In this document: piece by piece, positions 43,228-51,741 of the stretch
Layout of the letters: each line of letters opens with the position of its first letter
Position numbering within the stretch: position 1 is the stretch's first letter
NCBI GenBank assembly: GCA_018433085.1
Contig: JAHDRW010000011.1
Span: 1-55,223, forward strand
Direction of reading: 5' to 3'
Source of the DNA: Deltaproteobacteria bacterium
GTDB lineage: Bacteria; Desulfobacterota; Desulfomonilia; UBA1062
DNA length: 55,223 bases
Notes under the pieces: generated by a model
The model's database searches: none
Told to the model about the DNA's origin: nothing
The model's input: only the letters and a program-made list of their open reading frames with translations
Made by a program: the position numbers and the translations under genes

Positions 43228-45457
43228 AAGAGCTTACCAACACCTTTCTTGGTTTTCCCGCCGTATCGGCGGGGCCGATGATTCCTTCGCGCTCCATCTG
43301 CTCGATGATGCGCGCCGCACGGTTGTATCCGATCCTGAATCTCCGTTGAATGAGGGAGATGGAGGCGCTCCCCTTTCCGGTGACGAACTCCAGTGCCTCG
43401 TCGTACACGGGATCGTATTCGTTCTCCGGAGGGGAACCGCCGTTGTTCGAATCATCCTCTGCCATGCGCGCGATCTGATCGTCAAGTCCTTCGATGTAGT
43501 CCGGGCCGCCCTGCTCCCGGATGAATTCCACCACCTTGTCGAGCTCCTCCTCGGAAACGTACGCGCCGTGCACGCGCATCAGGTGCGAGTTGCCCGGGGT
43601 GAGGAAGAGCATGTCGCCCAGGCCCAGGAGCTGATCGGCCCCGGATGAGTCGAGGATGGTCCGGGAGTCGATCTTGGAGGACACCCGAAACGAAATCCGG
43701 GAGGGAAAGTTCGACTTGATGAGCCCGGTGATGACGTCCACCGAGGGACGCTGGGTGGCGACGATCATGTAAATGCCCGCGGCCCGGGCCATCTGGGCGA
43801 GCCTGGCGATATAGACCTCCACCTCGCGGTTGGCCATCATGAGGTCGGCCATCTCGTCGATGATGATCACCAGCTTGGGCAGCAGGCCCGTGCTGGCCTC
43901 CTGGTTCTTGAGCGTGGCCAGGGTGGTGGCGGCCTCGCCCTTTTCGTTCTTTTTCACCTTCTTGTTGTACGAGTCGATGCCCTTGACGCCCAGGTCCTTG
44001 AACCACTCGTAGCGCATCTCCATCTCGCTCACGGCCCACTTGAGCACCGGGATGGCCTCCTTGGGATTGACCACCACCGGGTAGAGCAGGTGGGGGATGC
44101 CCTCGTAGTGGGAGAGCTCGATCCGCTTGGGGTCTATCATGATGAACTTGAGCTCGGAGGGGTTGTTGCGGTAGAGCAGCGAGAGGATCATGGTGTTCAA
44201 GCCTACGCTCTTGCCCGTGCCGGTGGCTCCCGCGATGAGCAGGTGAGGCATCTTCGCCAGGTTCGTCACCACGGGCGTGCCCTCGATGTTGGAGCCCAGG
44301 GCCAGGGTGAGCGGCGCGCCGGACATGACGAATTCCCTGCTGGAGAGGATCTTCTTCAGGCAGACCATCTCGCGGGTCCGGTTGGGGATCTCGATCCCGA
44401 CCGCGTTTTTCCCGGGTATGGGCGCCACCACCCTCACGGGCGAGGCCTTGAGCGCCATGGCGAGGTCGTCTGCAAGGGATACGATCTTGTTGATCTTGAT
44501 GCCCGGGGCCGGCGTGAACTCGTACATGGTGATGACCGGGCCCGGCCGGATTTCCAGGATCTCGCCCTCCACGCCGAAGTCTTTGAGCTTGGAGATGATG
44601 AGCGACGCATTCGCCTTGAGCTCCTTCTCGGTGATAACGCGGTTTTTCCCGGGCGGATTGCTGAGCAGGGACAGGGAAGGCCGCTGGTAGTTGCTCACGA
44701 AGTCCAGCGTGGCCTGCTTGGGCAACTCGACCACGGCCTTGTCCTCATGCCCGGAGATCGTGATCTGGGGCTCTTTCTTCCCGGAGGGCGCCTCCCCCGC
44801 GACGGCCTCGGGCGCCTTCGGCTTTTCCTCCGGCGGCTTTCGTGGAATCTTCTGTTTGACCGGCTTTTCCATCTCCCTGCGCTTGCGCTTGAGCTGCCGG
44901 TTTTCCCGTATGCTCGCGGCGAGGTCTTTCAGCGCATGATAGGGGGTGAAGAGGTCGTAGCCCATCATCACCCCGGCGCACAGCAGCATGAGCATGAGCA
45001 CGACCGATCCCCACGAGAGATAGGTGAACAGCGCCGTGCCGACAATATGGCCCAGGAGCCCGCCCGCCTTCATGGCCTCCTCGCCCAGCAACTCGGTGTT
45101 CATCTGGACGATCTCCAGCAGCCCCAGCGATACGAAGAAGAGTATGAGGGTGCTCACGGGTTTCGTCCACCGGATAAAGGCCTGGTTCCGCAGAAAGCCC
45201 ACCCCGTATTCCATCAGGAAGAGCGGGATGATGAAGGCCGTAATGCCGAACACGATGAACAGGCCGTCCGCGAGATAGGAACCAATGATACCCATCCAGT
45301 TGCTGATGCTCTCGACCTTCTGAGAATTGGAGAAACTGGGGTCTGCAGTATTGTGGGACACCAGAGCCAGGAAGACGAAGACGGCAATGAAGATCATGAA
45401 TATCCCGGCAAGCGGGAAGGGAAAACTCTTTCTGTCTCGACTGCTCTTTTTCGCCAT
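43205..45457 (-). CDS. ftsK: DNA translocase FtsK/SpoIIIE
   Basis: A 750-residue septal DNA pump. The N-terminus has four membrane helices (about residues 15-165), followed by a Pro/Lys-rich linker. The motor domain has Walker A GATGTGKSVGLN and Walker B LVIIIDEMADLMM. The C-terminal gamma domain (YDEALEFVTGKGSASISLIQ and onward) reads orienting DNA sequences. It follows uppP with no gap. Confidence 0.97.
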   Translation of the reverse strand: MAKKSSRDRKSFPFPLAGIFMIFIAVFVFLALVSHNTADPSFSNSQKVESISNWMGIIGSYLADGLFIVFGITAFIIPLFLMEYGVGFLRNQAFIRWTKPVSTLILFFVSLGLLEIVQMNTELLGEEAMKAGGLLGHIVGTALFTYLSWGSVVLMLMLLCAGVMMGYDLFTPYHALKDLAASIRENRQLKRKRREMEKPVKQKIPRKPPEEKPKAPEAVAGEAPSGKKEPQITISGHEDKAVVELPKQATLDFVSNYQRPSLSLLSNPPGKNRVITEKELKANASLIISKLKDFGVEGEILEIRPGPVITMYEFTPAPGIKINKIVSLADDLAMALKASPVRVVAPIPGKNAVGIEIPNRTREMVCLKKILSSREFVMSGAPLTLALGSNIEGTPVVTNLAKMPHLLIAGATGTGKSVGLNTMILSLLYRNNPSELKFIMIDPKRIELSHYEGIPHLLYPVVVNPKEAIPVLKWAVSEMEMRYEWFKDLGVKGIDSYNKKVKKNEKGEAATTLATLKNQEASTGLLPKLVIIIDEMADLMMANREVEVYIARLAQMARAAGIYMIVATQRPSVDVITGLIKSNFPSRISFRVSSKIDSRTILDSSGADQLLGLGDMLFLTPGNSHLMRVHGAYVSEEELDKVVEFIREQGGPDYIEGLDDQIARMAEDDSNNGGSPPENEYDPVYDEALEFVTGKGSASISLIQRRFRIGYNRAARIIEQMEREGIIGPADTAGKPRKVLVSSYGAEMEE

Positions 45458-46252
45458 TTAGAACCCTCCCAGGAAATCCGCTGCCAGATAGAGCGACCCT
45501 GCAATCCAACAGTAGATGGAAAAGATGAAAAAGTTGTGCTTTTGTAAGGTCCATACCAAAAGTTTCAGAGAAATCAAACCCACGATGCACGACGAGAGGG
45601 CGCCGATGAGGTGTTCGGTCGTCACGGGTCTGATCTCGCCGCCCCATTCCAGGACCGCTGCACCGAGAATGGCCGGGATGGACGCGATGAACGAATAGCT
45701 CGCGGCCCAGGTGCGGTCCATGCCCGAGAACACGCCTGCGAATATGGTGGAGCCGGAGCGCGATATCCCTGGTATGATGGCGAAGGCCTGGAACAGGCCA
45801 ACGGCCACGGCGTCCCTGGCCCGGATCTGACCATAGGGCTTCCCGGTATTCTTCTTCCGGTCGGTGGCGAAGGTGAGAAAGCCTGTGACGATGAGCATGG
45901 CGGCCACCAGGGAGGGCAGGGAAAACATGGCCTCGAAATGACCCCTGAACAGGACGCCGATCACGCCGGTCACGGCGGTGGTGATGAGGATGCACCCGAT
46001 GATCCATGCCTGGCCCCGCCGGTAGCTCCCGGGCAGGATGCCCTTGAGCAGGCCGAGGATCTCCCTGTGGAAGAAGATCACGACCGCCAGGGTGGTGCCC
46101 AGGTGAACAGAGACATCGAAGAGGATATCTCCAAGCCATTTTTCGCCGAAAAAACCCTGGAGCAGGACGAGATGGCCGGAGCTGGAGACGGGCAGAAACT
46201 CGGTCAGCCCCTGGACCGTGCCCAAGATGAGCGCTACGAGAAGATCGTGCAC
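45458..46252 (-). CDS. uppP: Undecaprenyl-diphosphatase
   Basis: A 264-residue membrane protein of the BacA/UppP type that recycles the cell-wall lipid carrier. Signature motifs are ALILGTVQGLTEFLPVSSSGHLVL and IIPGISRSGSTIFAGVFSGM, with several membrane helices. It lies nine bases after the RNase J stop and directly before ftsK. Confidence 0.97.
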   Translation of the reverse strand: MHDLLVALILGTVQGLTEFLPVSSSGHLVLLQGFFGEKWLGDILFDVSVHLGTTLAVVIFFHREILGLLKGILPGSYRRGQAWIIGCILITTAVTGVIGVLFRGHFEAMFSLPSLVAAMLIVTGFLTFATDRKKNTGKPYGQIRARDAVAVGLFQAFAIIPGISRSGSTIFAGVFSGMDRTWAASYSFIASIPAILGAAVLEWGGEIRPVTTEHLIGALSSCIVGLISLKLLVWTLQKHNFFIFSIYCWIAGSLYLAADFLGGF

Positions 46253-46261
46253 GGTTTCCTC

Positions 46262-47878
46262 CTATATCTCGACGATGATGGGAATGATCATGGGCTTTTT
46301 CCCGAGGCGGGCCTTGAGCCGTGCGCCCAAGGCCTCGCGGAGACGGTTCTGGAGGTCCAGGACGTTGATCTCCCGGTCCAGGCACGTGTCCATGACACTC
46401 TCCGCATGGCTCCGGATGTCGTCCATGATCTCCTGCTCCATGCTCGCCGGGACCACGCCCTTGCACATGATGTCGGGGCCGAGCACGATATCCGGTTTGG
46501 CCGGGTCGATCACCACGAAGGCGACCACGAGGCCGCCCTCGGAGATGTGCCTCCGGTCCCTCAGGACCACGTCCCGGATGTCGCCGGTGAGCTCCCCGTC
46601 CACGAAGCACCTGCCGCGGGGGGTCTCCCCGGTCAGGTGAAGGCCGTCTTCCTCGATGGTCCACACCTGCCCCGGCCTTGCCAACACGACCTCCGGGGCC
46701 TTGCCGGGCATGGCCTGGACCATTTCCGCCAGGGCCTTCATCTGCCTGAGCTCCCCGTGTATGGGCATGACGGTCTCGGGCTTGAGCAGGGTGACGGCCT
46801 TGAGAAGCTCTTCCTGGGGTGCATGACCCGTGGCGTGGACCGATGCCGTGTCGGGATACGAGACCCTGGCGCCGAAATCGATGAGCTTGTCGATGCACCG
46901 GGTGATGGCGAGCTCGTTGCCCGGGATCATCCGGGCGGATATGATCACGCTGTCGCCCTCCTTGACCTTGAACTTGTGCCATCCCCGGGCGATGAGCGAC
47001 AGCACTGAGAACACCTCGCCCTGGGTGCCGGTGCAGATGACCATGATCTTCGAGCGGTCCATGGAGATGATCTCTTCGGGCTTGACCATGTCCCGGGGGT
47101 CGATCTCCAGGGCGCCCAGGTCCATGGCGATGTCCACCACCTGGCTGATGCTCCTGCCGATGATGGAGACCTTTCTGCCGCTTTGCACCGCGATGTCGCA
47201 GAGCGTCTGGATACGGTGCACGTGGCTGGAAAAGGTCGATACCAGCACCGCGCCCCGTGTTTTTCGGACGATGTCGCCGATGGTCTGCCTGATCGTCTCC
47301 TCGTCGGAGACCCTGGGGTCCACCTCGGCGTTGGTACTCTCGCACATGAAGAGCTTCACGTCTTTCACGCTCGTGCCGTACTCGGGCGGAACCTGCCGGA
47401 AGTCTCCCGAGTGCACGATCGTGCCCTGCGGCGTGTCCATGCGCAGGGCGTAGCAGCCCAGGGTGGAATGGAACACCTCGATGAACTCGATCTCGGTGCC
47501 GGCCAGCGTGATCTTCTGGCCCGGGTGCGCTTCGATAAGCCGGGCGTTTCCGTTCACCTCGGACTCCCGGAGTTTTCTCTTCACCAGCTCCAGAGTGAAC
47601 GGATGGCTGTAGACGGGAATGGGAGCGTCTTTCAGGAGGTAGGGCAGGGCGCCCACGTGGTCTTCATGGCCATGGGTCAGGATGATTCCCTGAAAGGCCT
47701 CCTGGTTTTCCTTGATATAACTGAAGTCCGGGATGATCTGGTCGATGCCGGTGGGGTTGTATTTCGGGAACATCAGGCCCGCGTCCACGACGAACGAGCC
47801 GCTGCTCGTTTCGATGACCGTGCAGTTGAGGCCGAATTCCCGCACTCCCCCGAGGGGAATTACGCGTACGAAACTCAA
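46262..47878 (-). CDS. rnj: Ribonuclease J
   Basis: A 538-residue metallo-beta-lactamase/beta-CASP nuclease that matures and decays RNA. It shows LGGVREFGLNCTVIE, the HGHEDHVGALPYLL metal motif and HSGDFRQVP. Later come the beta-CASP signatures TGTQGEVFSVLSLIARG and VHATGHAPQEEL, and a C-terminal domain. The likely start is a TTG overlapping the stop of the acyltransferase gene (TTGA) with GGAGAG upstream. The longer frame to 48034 lies inside that gene. Confidence 0.95.
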   Translation of the reverse strand: MSFVRVIPLGGVREFGLNCTVIETSSGSFVVDAGLMFPKYNPTGIDQIIPDFSYIKENQEAFQGIILTHGHEDHVGALPYLLKDAPIPVYSHPFTLELVKRKLRESEVNGNARLIEAHPGQKITLAGTEIEFIEVFHSTLGCYALRMDTPQGTIVHSGDFRQVPPEYGTSVKDVKLFMCESTNAEVDPRVSDEETIRQTIGDIVRKTRGAVLVSTFSSHVHRIQTLCDIAVQSGRKVSIIGRSISQVVDIAMDLGALEIDPRDMVKPEEIISMDRSKIMVICTGTQGEVFSVLSLIARGWHKFKVKEGDSVIISARMIPGNELAITRCIDKLIDFGARVSYPDTASVHATGHAPQEELLKAVTLLKPETVMPIHGELRQMKALAEMVQAMPGKAPEVVLARPGQVWTIEEDGLHLTGETPRGRCFVDGELTGDIRDVVLRDRRHISEGGLVVAFVVIDPAKPDIVLGPDIMCKGVVPASMEQEIMDDIRSHAESVMDTCLDREINVLDLQNRLREALGARLKARLGKKPMIIPIIVEI

Positions 47879-49137
47879 TAGTTCTCTCCTGACAGATGTT
47901 GGATGTGGGTCCGCAGTACGCGGGCTGCCTCCGTGATGTCGGTGCGCGTCTGCTGCGGGACGGGAATATGGTCGAACATGAGGGGAGGCCCGATCCGGAT
48001 TCTCACCGGAGAGCGCCTGATGGACGAGGTCCACCGGGGCATAAGCTCATAGGCCCCCGAGATGCCTACGGGAATGACCGGCTTGCCCAGCGCAAGGACG
48101 AGCCGGATGGTGCCGTACCGGAAGGGAAGCAGGGAGTTGTCCCACGTCCGCTCTCCCTCCGGGTAGATCCCCAGGATGTGCCCCTGATTGACGACCCGCA
48201 CGGCATTGCGTACCGCCTGCACATCGGTGGTATAGCGCCTGACGGGAAACGAGCGGGCATGCCTGAGCGCCCAGGTGAGCAGCCTCCCCCGGTACTCCGA
48301 ATTTTTCGCCATGAACCAGATGTTCCGTCTCGGGAACGCCCCGAGGATGAGCGAGTCCATGAACGAGGTGTGGTTGGAAAGCAGGACCGCAGGTCCTTTT
48401 CCCGGGATATTCTCCAGGCCCTTGATGTCCACGGATAACAGCGCCCTGATCACGGGCCTGGCGATGACCCGGACCACCGGGAGCAGCATGCTCGAGTCGA
48501 GCCGGTACTGCCTCTTCACGGGCACTCGCAGGCCCGGATGGCCCCTGGCCTGTGCCGGTTTCTCGCGGAAATCGTCAATGAAACGGAGCCTGGGATAGAA
48601 TTCGATAATTTCCCGGGGGGCGTGGAAACGCGCCAGGCAGTGGCGAATGCAGTCTTCCCACTTCTTGCCCGGCTCGTGGAGAAAGTCGAAGAAGAGGATG
48701 CCAGAGGTGCGGCTGGTGAGGATGATGGTATTGGACTCGATGGTCAGGGCGATGAGGTCCTCCATGGGAATATCCAGCGTTTCCGTGTTGCCGGAGAAGC
48801 GGAGCCCATCGCTCCTGAGGGTAACGGTGCCCTCGTCGCAGACCGCCCGGGTGAACCGGGTGGCCACTACGCCGGCAAAACCCCGATAGGTGCCGCCGGT
48901 TGCCTCTCTCGAAAGGATGACCCGGCCGCTCTCCATGATGGGCCCGGTATCGCCCGGGGGCAGATCGAAGGACAGGACCCGCCGGTACCAGTGGGAGATG
49001 GTGTTTCTCTCGCCGTTGATCGATATCTCGGTGCGCGAGATGATCTGTACGGCCGCATGACAGTGGATGCACCCGGAGCCGTCCATCCACTCGAAGCTGC
49101 CGCACGAGGGGCATCGGTAGAGGATATCGGTGATCAT
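47875..49137 (-). CDS. Zinc-ribbon/PH-like domain fused to a PlsC-type acyltransferase
   Basis: A 420-residue fusion. Residues 1-30 form a zinc-ribbon-like CPSCG...CIHCH. About 40-200 is a beta-rich domain resembling PH or GRAM-like folds (FAGVVATRFTRAVCDEGTVTLRSDGLRFSG). From about 225 follows a 1-acylglycerol-3-phosphate acyltransferase domain with LLSNHTSFMDSLI (the NHxxxxD catalytic motif), FPVRRY and IYPEGERTW. It probably acylates a lysophospholipid. RNase J follows by TTGA overlap. Confidence 0.82.
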   Translation of the reverse strand: MITDILYRCPSCGSFEWMDGSGCIHCHAAVQIISRTEISINGERNTISHWYRRVLSFDLPPGDTGPIMESGRVILSREATGGTYRGFAGVVATRFTRAVCDEGTVTLRSDGLRFSGNTETLDIPMEDLIALTIESNTIILTSRTSGILFFDFLHEPGKKWEDCIRHCLARFHAPREIIEFYPRLRFIDDFREKPAQARGHPGLRVPVKRQYRLDSSMLLPVVRVIARPVIRALLSVDIKGLENIPGKGPAVLLSNHTSFMDSLILGAFPRRNIWFMAKNSEYRGRLLTWALRHARSFPVRRYTTDVQAVRNAVRVVNQGHILGIYPEGERTWDNSLLPFRYGTIRLVLALGKPVIPVGISGAYELMPRWTSSIRRSPVRIRIGPPLMFDHIPVPQQTRTDITEAARVLRTHIQHLSGENY

Positions 49138-49140
49138 AGG

Positions 49141-49320
49141 CTACAAAGTATAGCCTAGTTTTATCGAGTTGTACACCTCTTCCATGAGCGTCTCCACAAT
49201 GCGGCCCTCCGTCTCGATCGGATGGCCCACCTTGAGGGTGATGGTGCCGGGCCTCACCCTCTTGCCGTGCTTGGGGAGCACCTCGCGGGCCCCCACCACG
49301 GTGAGGGGCAGGCAAAGGGA
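49141..49320 (-). pseudogene. 5'-truncated PlsC-type acyltransferase remnant
   Basis: Fifty-nine codons before a TAG read SLCLPLTVVGAREVLPKHGK, then RPGTITLKVGHPIETEGRIV and a short tail. This is the C-terminal end of a 1-acylglycerol-3-phosphate acyltransferase. The catalytic NHxxxxD part is missing. Reading upstream, the frame hits a stop (49327-49329) inside the adjacent inverted repeat, and no start codon is available before it. It sits three bases before the intact fusion acyltransferase in the same direction, so an operon gene was probably lost. Confidence 0.8.
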
Positions 49321-49322
49321 TC

Positions 49323-49377
49323 GGGGTCAGGTCTCAACATATGACACTGGGAGTGTCATATGTTGAGACCTGACCCC
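49323..49377. repeat. Perfect 26-bp inverted repeat (REP/BIME-like hairpin)
   Basis: Two arms of 26 bases (49323-49348 and 49352-49377) are exact reverse complements around GGG. Each outer end reads GGGGTCAGGTC. This motif resembles repeats linked to REP-associated tyrosine transposases (RAYT/TnpA-REP) in proteobacteria, as far as I recall. No transposase is in the window. The element marks the exact break of the plsC remnant, so it is probably a mobile hairpin or the scar of one. Confidence 0.75.
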
Positions 49378-49428
49378 ATGACTGATTTCCACTGTAGTAT
49401 TAGGGTGGAGGCATCGGAGATCGCCGGC

Positions 49429-49755
49429 TCACCGGGTGAGAACGTCCATGAGGTCGTCGAGCATCTCCTCGCGGGTGCCGATGGCGCCGAGCACTGCCTC
49501 GAAGCCCCTCTGTGCCCGGATCAGGTCGCAAATCTCCCGGGGAAGCTCCACGTTGGAGGTGCAGTGTCCGTCTTCGGTGGGGGCTCCCGGGGTTTCCGTC
49601 CGCGCGATCGTAGCCTCGACCGATCCCTGCGGGCCCTCGTTTATGGTGGTGCGGACTGACCGGTAGTCTTGGGTGTTCATGTTTGCGATGTTCGAGGATG
49701 CCCCGGAAAGCAGGGCCTCGTGAGCCCGAAGCGAAGATACCAGGATGTCCGTCAT
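49429..49755 (-). CDS. Miniature flagellar rod (FlgB/FlgC)-like protein
   Basis: A 108-residue protein with both ends of flagellar rod proteins: SLRAHEALLSGASSNIANMNTQDYR at the N-terminus, and SNVELPREICDLIRAQRGFEAV then DEMLDDL-like residues at the C-terminus. Only about 40 residues lie between, shorter than in FlgC (about 140-150 in all). The ATG at 49755 follows AGGGGGAG. No other flagellar gene is in the window. It may be a rod component or a stand-alone envelope protein. Confidence 0.7.
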   Translation of the reverse strand: MTDILVSSLRAHEALLSGASSNIANMNTQDYRSVRTTINEGPQGSVEATIARTETPGAPTEDGHCTSNVELPREICDLIRAQRGFEAVLGAIGTREEMLDDLMDVLTR

Positions 49756-49765
49756 CATCTCCCCC

Positions 49766-49795
49766 TTGCTCATATATCGGTTGCATGACTATAAT
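49766..49795 (+). promoter_or_regulatory. Possible promoter of the GlrK-like operon
   Basis: TTGCTC (49766-49771) and TATAAT (49790-49795) are 18 bases apart. The TATAAT lies just before the kinase ATG (49803), so the transcript would be nearly leaderless unless a later start is used. Confidence 0.3.
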
Positions 49796-49802
49796 CTTGA
49801 CC

Positions 49803-51275
49803 ATGAAGAACCGGGGTCTGCTGGAAAAGCTCATTGTGGCCTATGCGGTGTTCGTCATTGTCATCCTGGGCCTGGCGGTTTTCCTGGTGTATGTGTCCTC
49901 CAGGATCGGCAACGTGACCGCCGACATATACTACCTCGATCAGCACAAGCGCGAGATCACGGACAACCTCGTCAACGAGCTGATCTCGCTGGAGGAGACG
50001 TCGAAGCAGTATCTCCTCCTCCAGAAGGAGTCGTACAAGTCCCTCATCGGGAAGCGTGAGGAAAACATCACCCGCGCCTGGGAATACCTGTGCCTGGAGG
50101 GCGTGTGCCCTAACGAGGAAGAGATGCGCGCCGTACGCAAGGGCATTCAGATATGGGGAGGTTATCTGCAGCGGTTCTATTCCCGGCTCTCGGGTCCTCT
50201 CGCCGATGCCCAGGCGCTCGAGGATGTTTTCAGGGAAAACAGCAAGGACATGGACACCATGATCAAGCTGGCCCGGTTCGTCAACAGCGCCTCTCTGAAG
50301 GCCCTGGACCGAAAAATTGTCTTTCTGAAGGGACTGGGAGACCAGATCCGCGTGTTCACCTGGTGGGCGGTGAGTATTGCCGCCACCATCGGCCTGATCA
50401 TACCCCTGCTCATCTACAAGAGCATCACGGATGACCTGGTCGCCATCCGGACCGGTGTCAGGCATATCGCCCAAGGCGATTTTTCCTACAAGATACCGCT
50501 CTACTCCAACGACGAGCTGGGCCTGCTCGCGGAATCGTTCAACTCCATGTCGCGGCGTCTGAAGGAGCTGGACAACATGAAGTCCGAGTTTATCTCCATC
50601 GTTTCACACGAGCTCAAGACCCCGCTCACCTCGATGAGAGAAGCCGCGAACCTCCTCATGGAGGGCGTGAGCGGGGATCTCAACGAGAAACAGCAACGCC
50701 TGATCGTCATCATGGAGCAGGGGATCGAGAGGCTCATTCAGATGACGTCGGAGCTCCTGGAGATGTCGAAGCTCGAAAGCGGGATGGTGCCGCTGCAAAA
50801 GGAGTTCGTCGACGTGAACGCCATGATGTCGGATTTCATCTCCGAGGTGCAGCACTTTGCCAAAAACAATGGAATTCTTCTCAATGCCGTCTATCTGCCC
50901 GAGGAACGCAAGGTCTATCTGGACAGGAACAAGATCCTGCGGGTGTTGACAAATCTGGCCCATAATGCGATCAAGTACTCTGACAGCGGCTCGGAAGTCG
51001 AGCTGAGGCTCGATACATCTGACGGGCACATCACTGTGGAAATCAAGGATAACGGGAAAGGTATTCCCCAAGAGGACATTCCCTTGATATTTGAGAAATT
51101 TTATCAGTCCAAGGCAACCAGGGGTCATAGCGGTATCGGTCTCGGATTGGCTATCTCCAAGACTATTGTAGAGGCTCACGGGGGAAAGATATATGCAAAG
51201 AGCTGTGTCGGCAAGGGGAGCGTTTTTTCCTTTACTCTGCCTGTTCACCCTCGTATTTCTGCTGGGAGGGTGTAA
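49803..51275 (+). CDS. GlrK-like sensor histidine kinase
   Basis: A 490-residue membrane kinase. Helix 1 (about 10-31) and helix 2 (about 183-205) frame a periplasmic helical domain. HAMP (KSITDDLVAIRTGVRHIAQGDFS), HisKA with SHELKTPLTSM (phospho-His) and HATPase with DNGKGIP and GIGLGLAISKTI follow. With a lipoprotein and a sigma54 activator next, it has the same gene order as E. coli glrK-qseG-glrR. Start at 49785 is an alternative. Confidence 0.88.
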   Translation: MKNRGLLEKLIVAYAVFVIVILGLAVFLVYVSSRIGNVTADIYYLDQHKREITDNLVNELISLEETSKQYLLLQKESYKSLIGKREENITRAWEYLCLEGVCPNEEEMRAVRKGIQIWGGYLQRFYSRLSGPLADAQALEDVFRENSKDMDTMIKLARFVNSASLKALDRKIVFLKGLGDQIRVFTWWAVSIAATIGLIIPLLIYKSITDDLVAIRTGVRHIAQGDFSYKIPLYSNDELGLLAESFNSMSRRLKELDNMKSEFISIVSHELKTPLTSMREAANLLMEGVSGDLNEKQQRLIVIMEQGIERLIQMTSELLEMSKLESGMVPLQKEFVDVNAMMSDFISEVQHFAKNNGILLNAVYLPEERKVYLDRNKILRVLTNLAHNAIKYSDSGSEVELRLDTSDGHITVEIKDNGKGIPQEDIPLIFEKFYQSKATRGHSGIGLGLAISKTIVEAHGGKIYAKSCVGKGSVFSFTLPVHPRISAGRV

Positions 51276-51741
51276 GGCTGATTCCTTCAGCAACAAACTC
51301 AAGAGTGCCGAAGACGATCTCTCCCTGGGGAATCGGGTCGCCCAGGACCTCTCGACGACCCCGGCGCTGATTCCTCCCCCTGTTGCAGCCCGTCATACCA
51401 TTGCCATGGCGGTTGATTCGCTTCTCAGCGACAGATACGACGCGAGCGAGATCAAGAAAACCCTTACCCTTCTGAGGAAAGACCCCTTCATCCCGCGTTA
51501 CCTGAAGGTGGAGGCCGGTTATCTCCTGATTCTGCTCGACAAGCTGGAGACGCACAAGAGAGTGGCGGAAAAACATGCGGCGGAGAAGGAGCGGGTGCAG
51601 CGCGAGCTCAAGAAGGAGCTGGAAGAGAAGTACATGGCAGAGAATGATCGCTTGAGGCAGGAACTGGACGAGTTGAGGTACAAGCTTCAGAAGATCGAGG
51701 AGATTCATATCAACACCGAGAAGAAGCGAGGCATTCAATGA
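51193..51741 (+). CDS. QseG-like lipoprotein
   Basis: A 182-residue exported lipoprotein (lipobox LLGGC, Cys27) with a helical mature part. The last 70 residues form a charged coiled coil (AEKERVQRELKKELEEKYMA). It overlaps the kinase gene by 83 bases and the regulator by four (ATGA), so all three are translationally linked. In enterobacteria the QseG lipoprotein in this position modulates the kinase; homology is inferred mainly from position and topology. Confidence 0.75.
   Translation: MQRAVSARGAFFPLLCLFTLVFLLGGCKADSFSNKLKSAEDDLSLGNRVAQDLSTTPALIPPPVAARHTIAMAVDSLLSDRYDASEIKKTLTLLRKDPFIPRYLKVEAGYLLILLDKLETHKRVAEKHAAEKERVQRELKKELEEKYMAENDRLRQELDELRYKLQKIEEIHINTEKKRGIQ

Noticed and set aside
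45611..47008. 465-codon plus-strand frame opposite uppP/RNase J
   Set aside because: Antisense shadow, rich in Gly/His/Asp, with no ribosome-binding site or family resemblance.
44745..47345. 866-codon minus-strand open frame
   Set aside because: It lies out of frame over ftsK, uppP and RNase J and shows Arg/Gly/His-rich low-complexity translation, typical of a GC-rich shadow frame.
46262..48034. RNase J starting at the first Met of the open frame
   Set aside because: The extra 52 residues lie within the upstream acyltransferase gene and have no family match; the TTG at 47878 with GGAGAG fits better.
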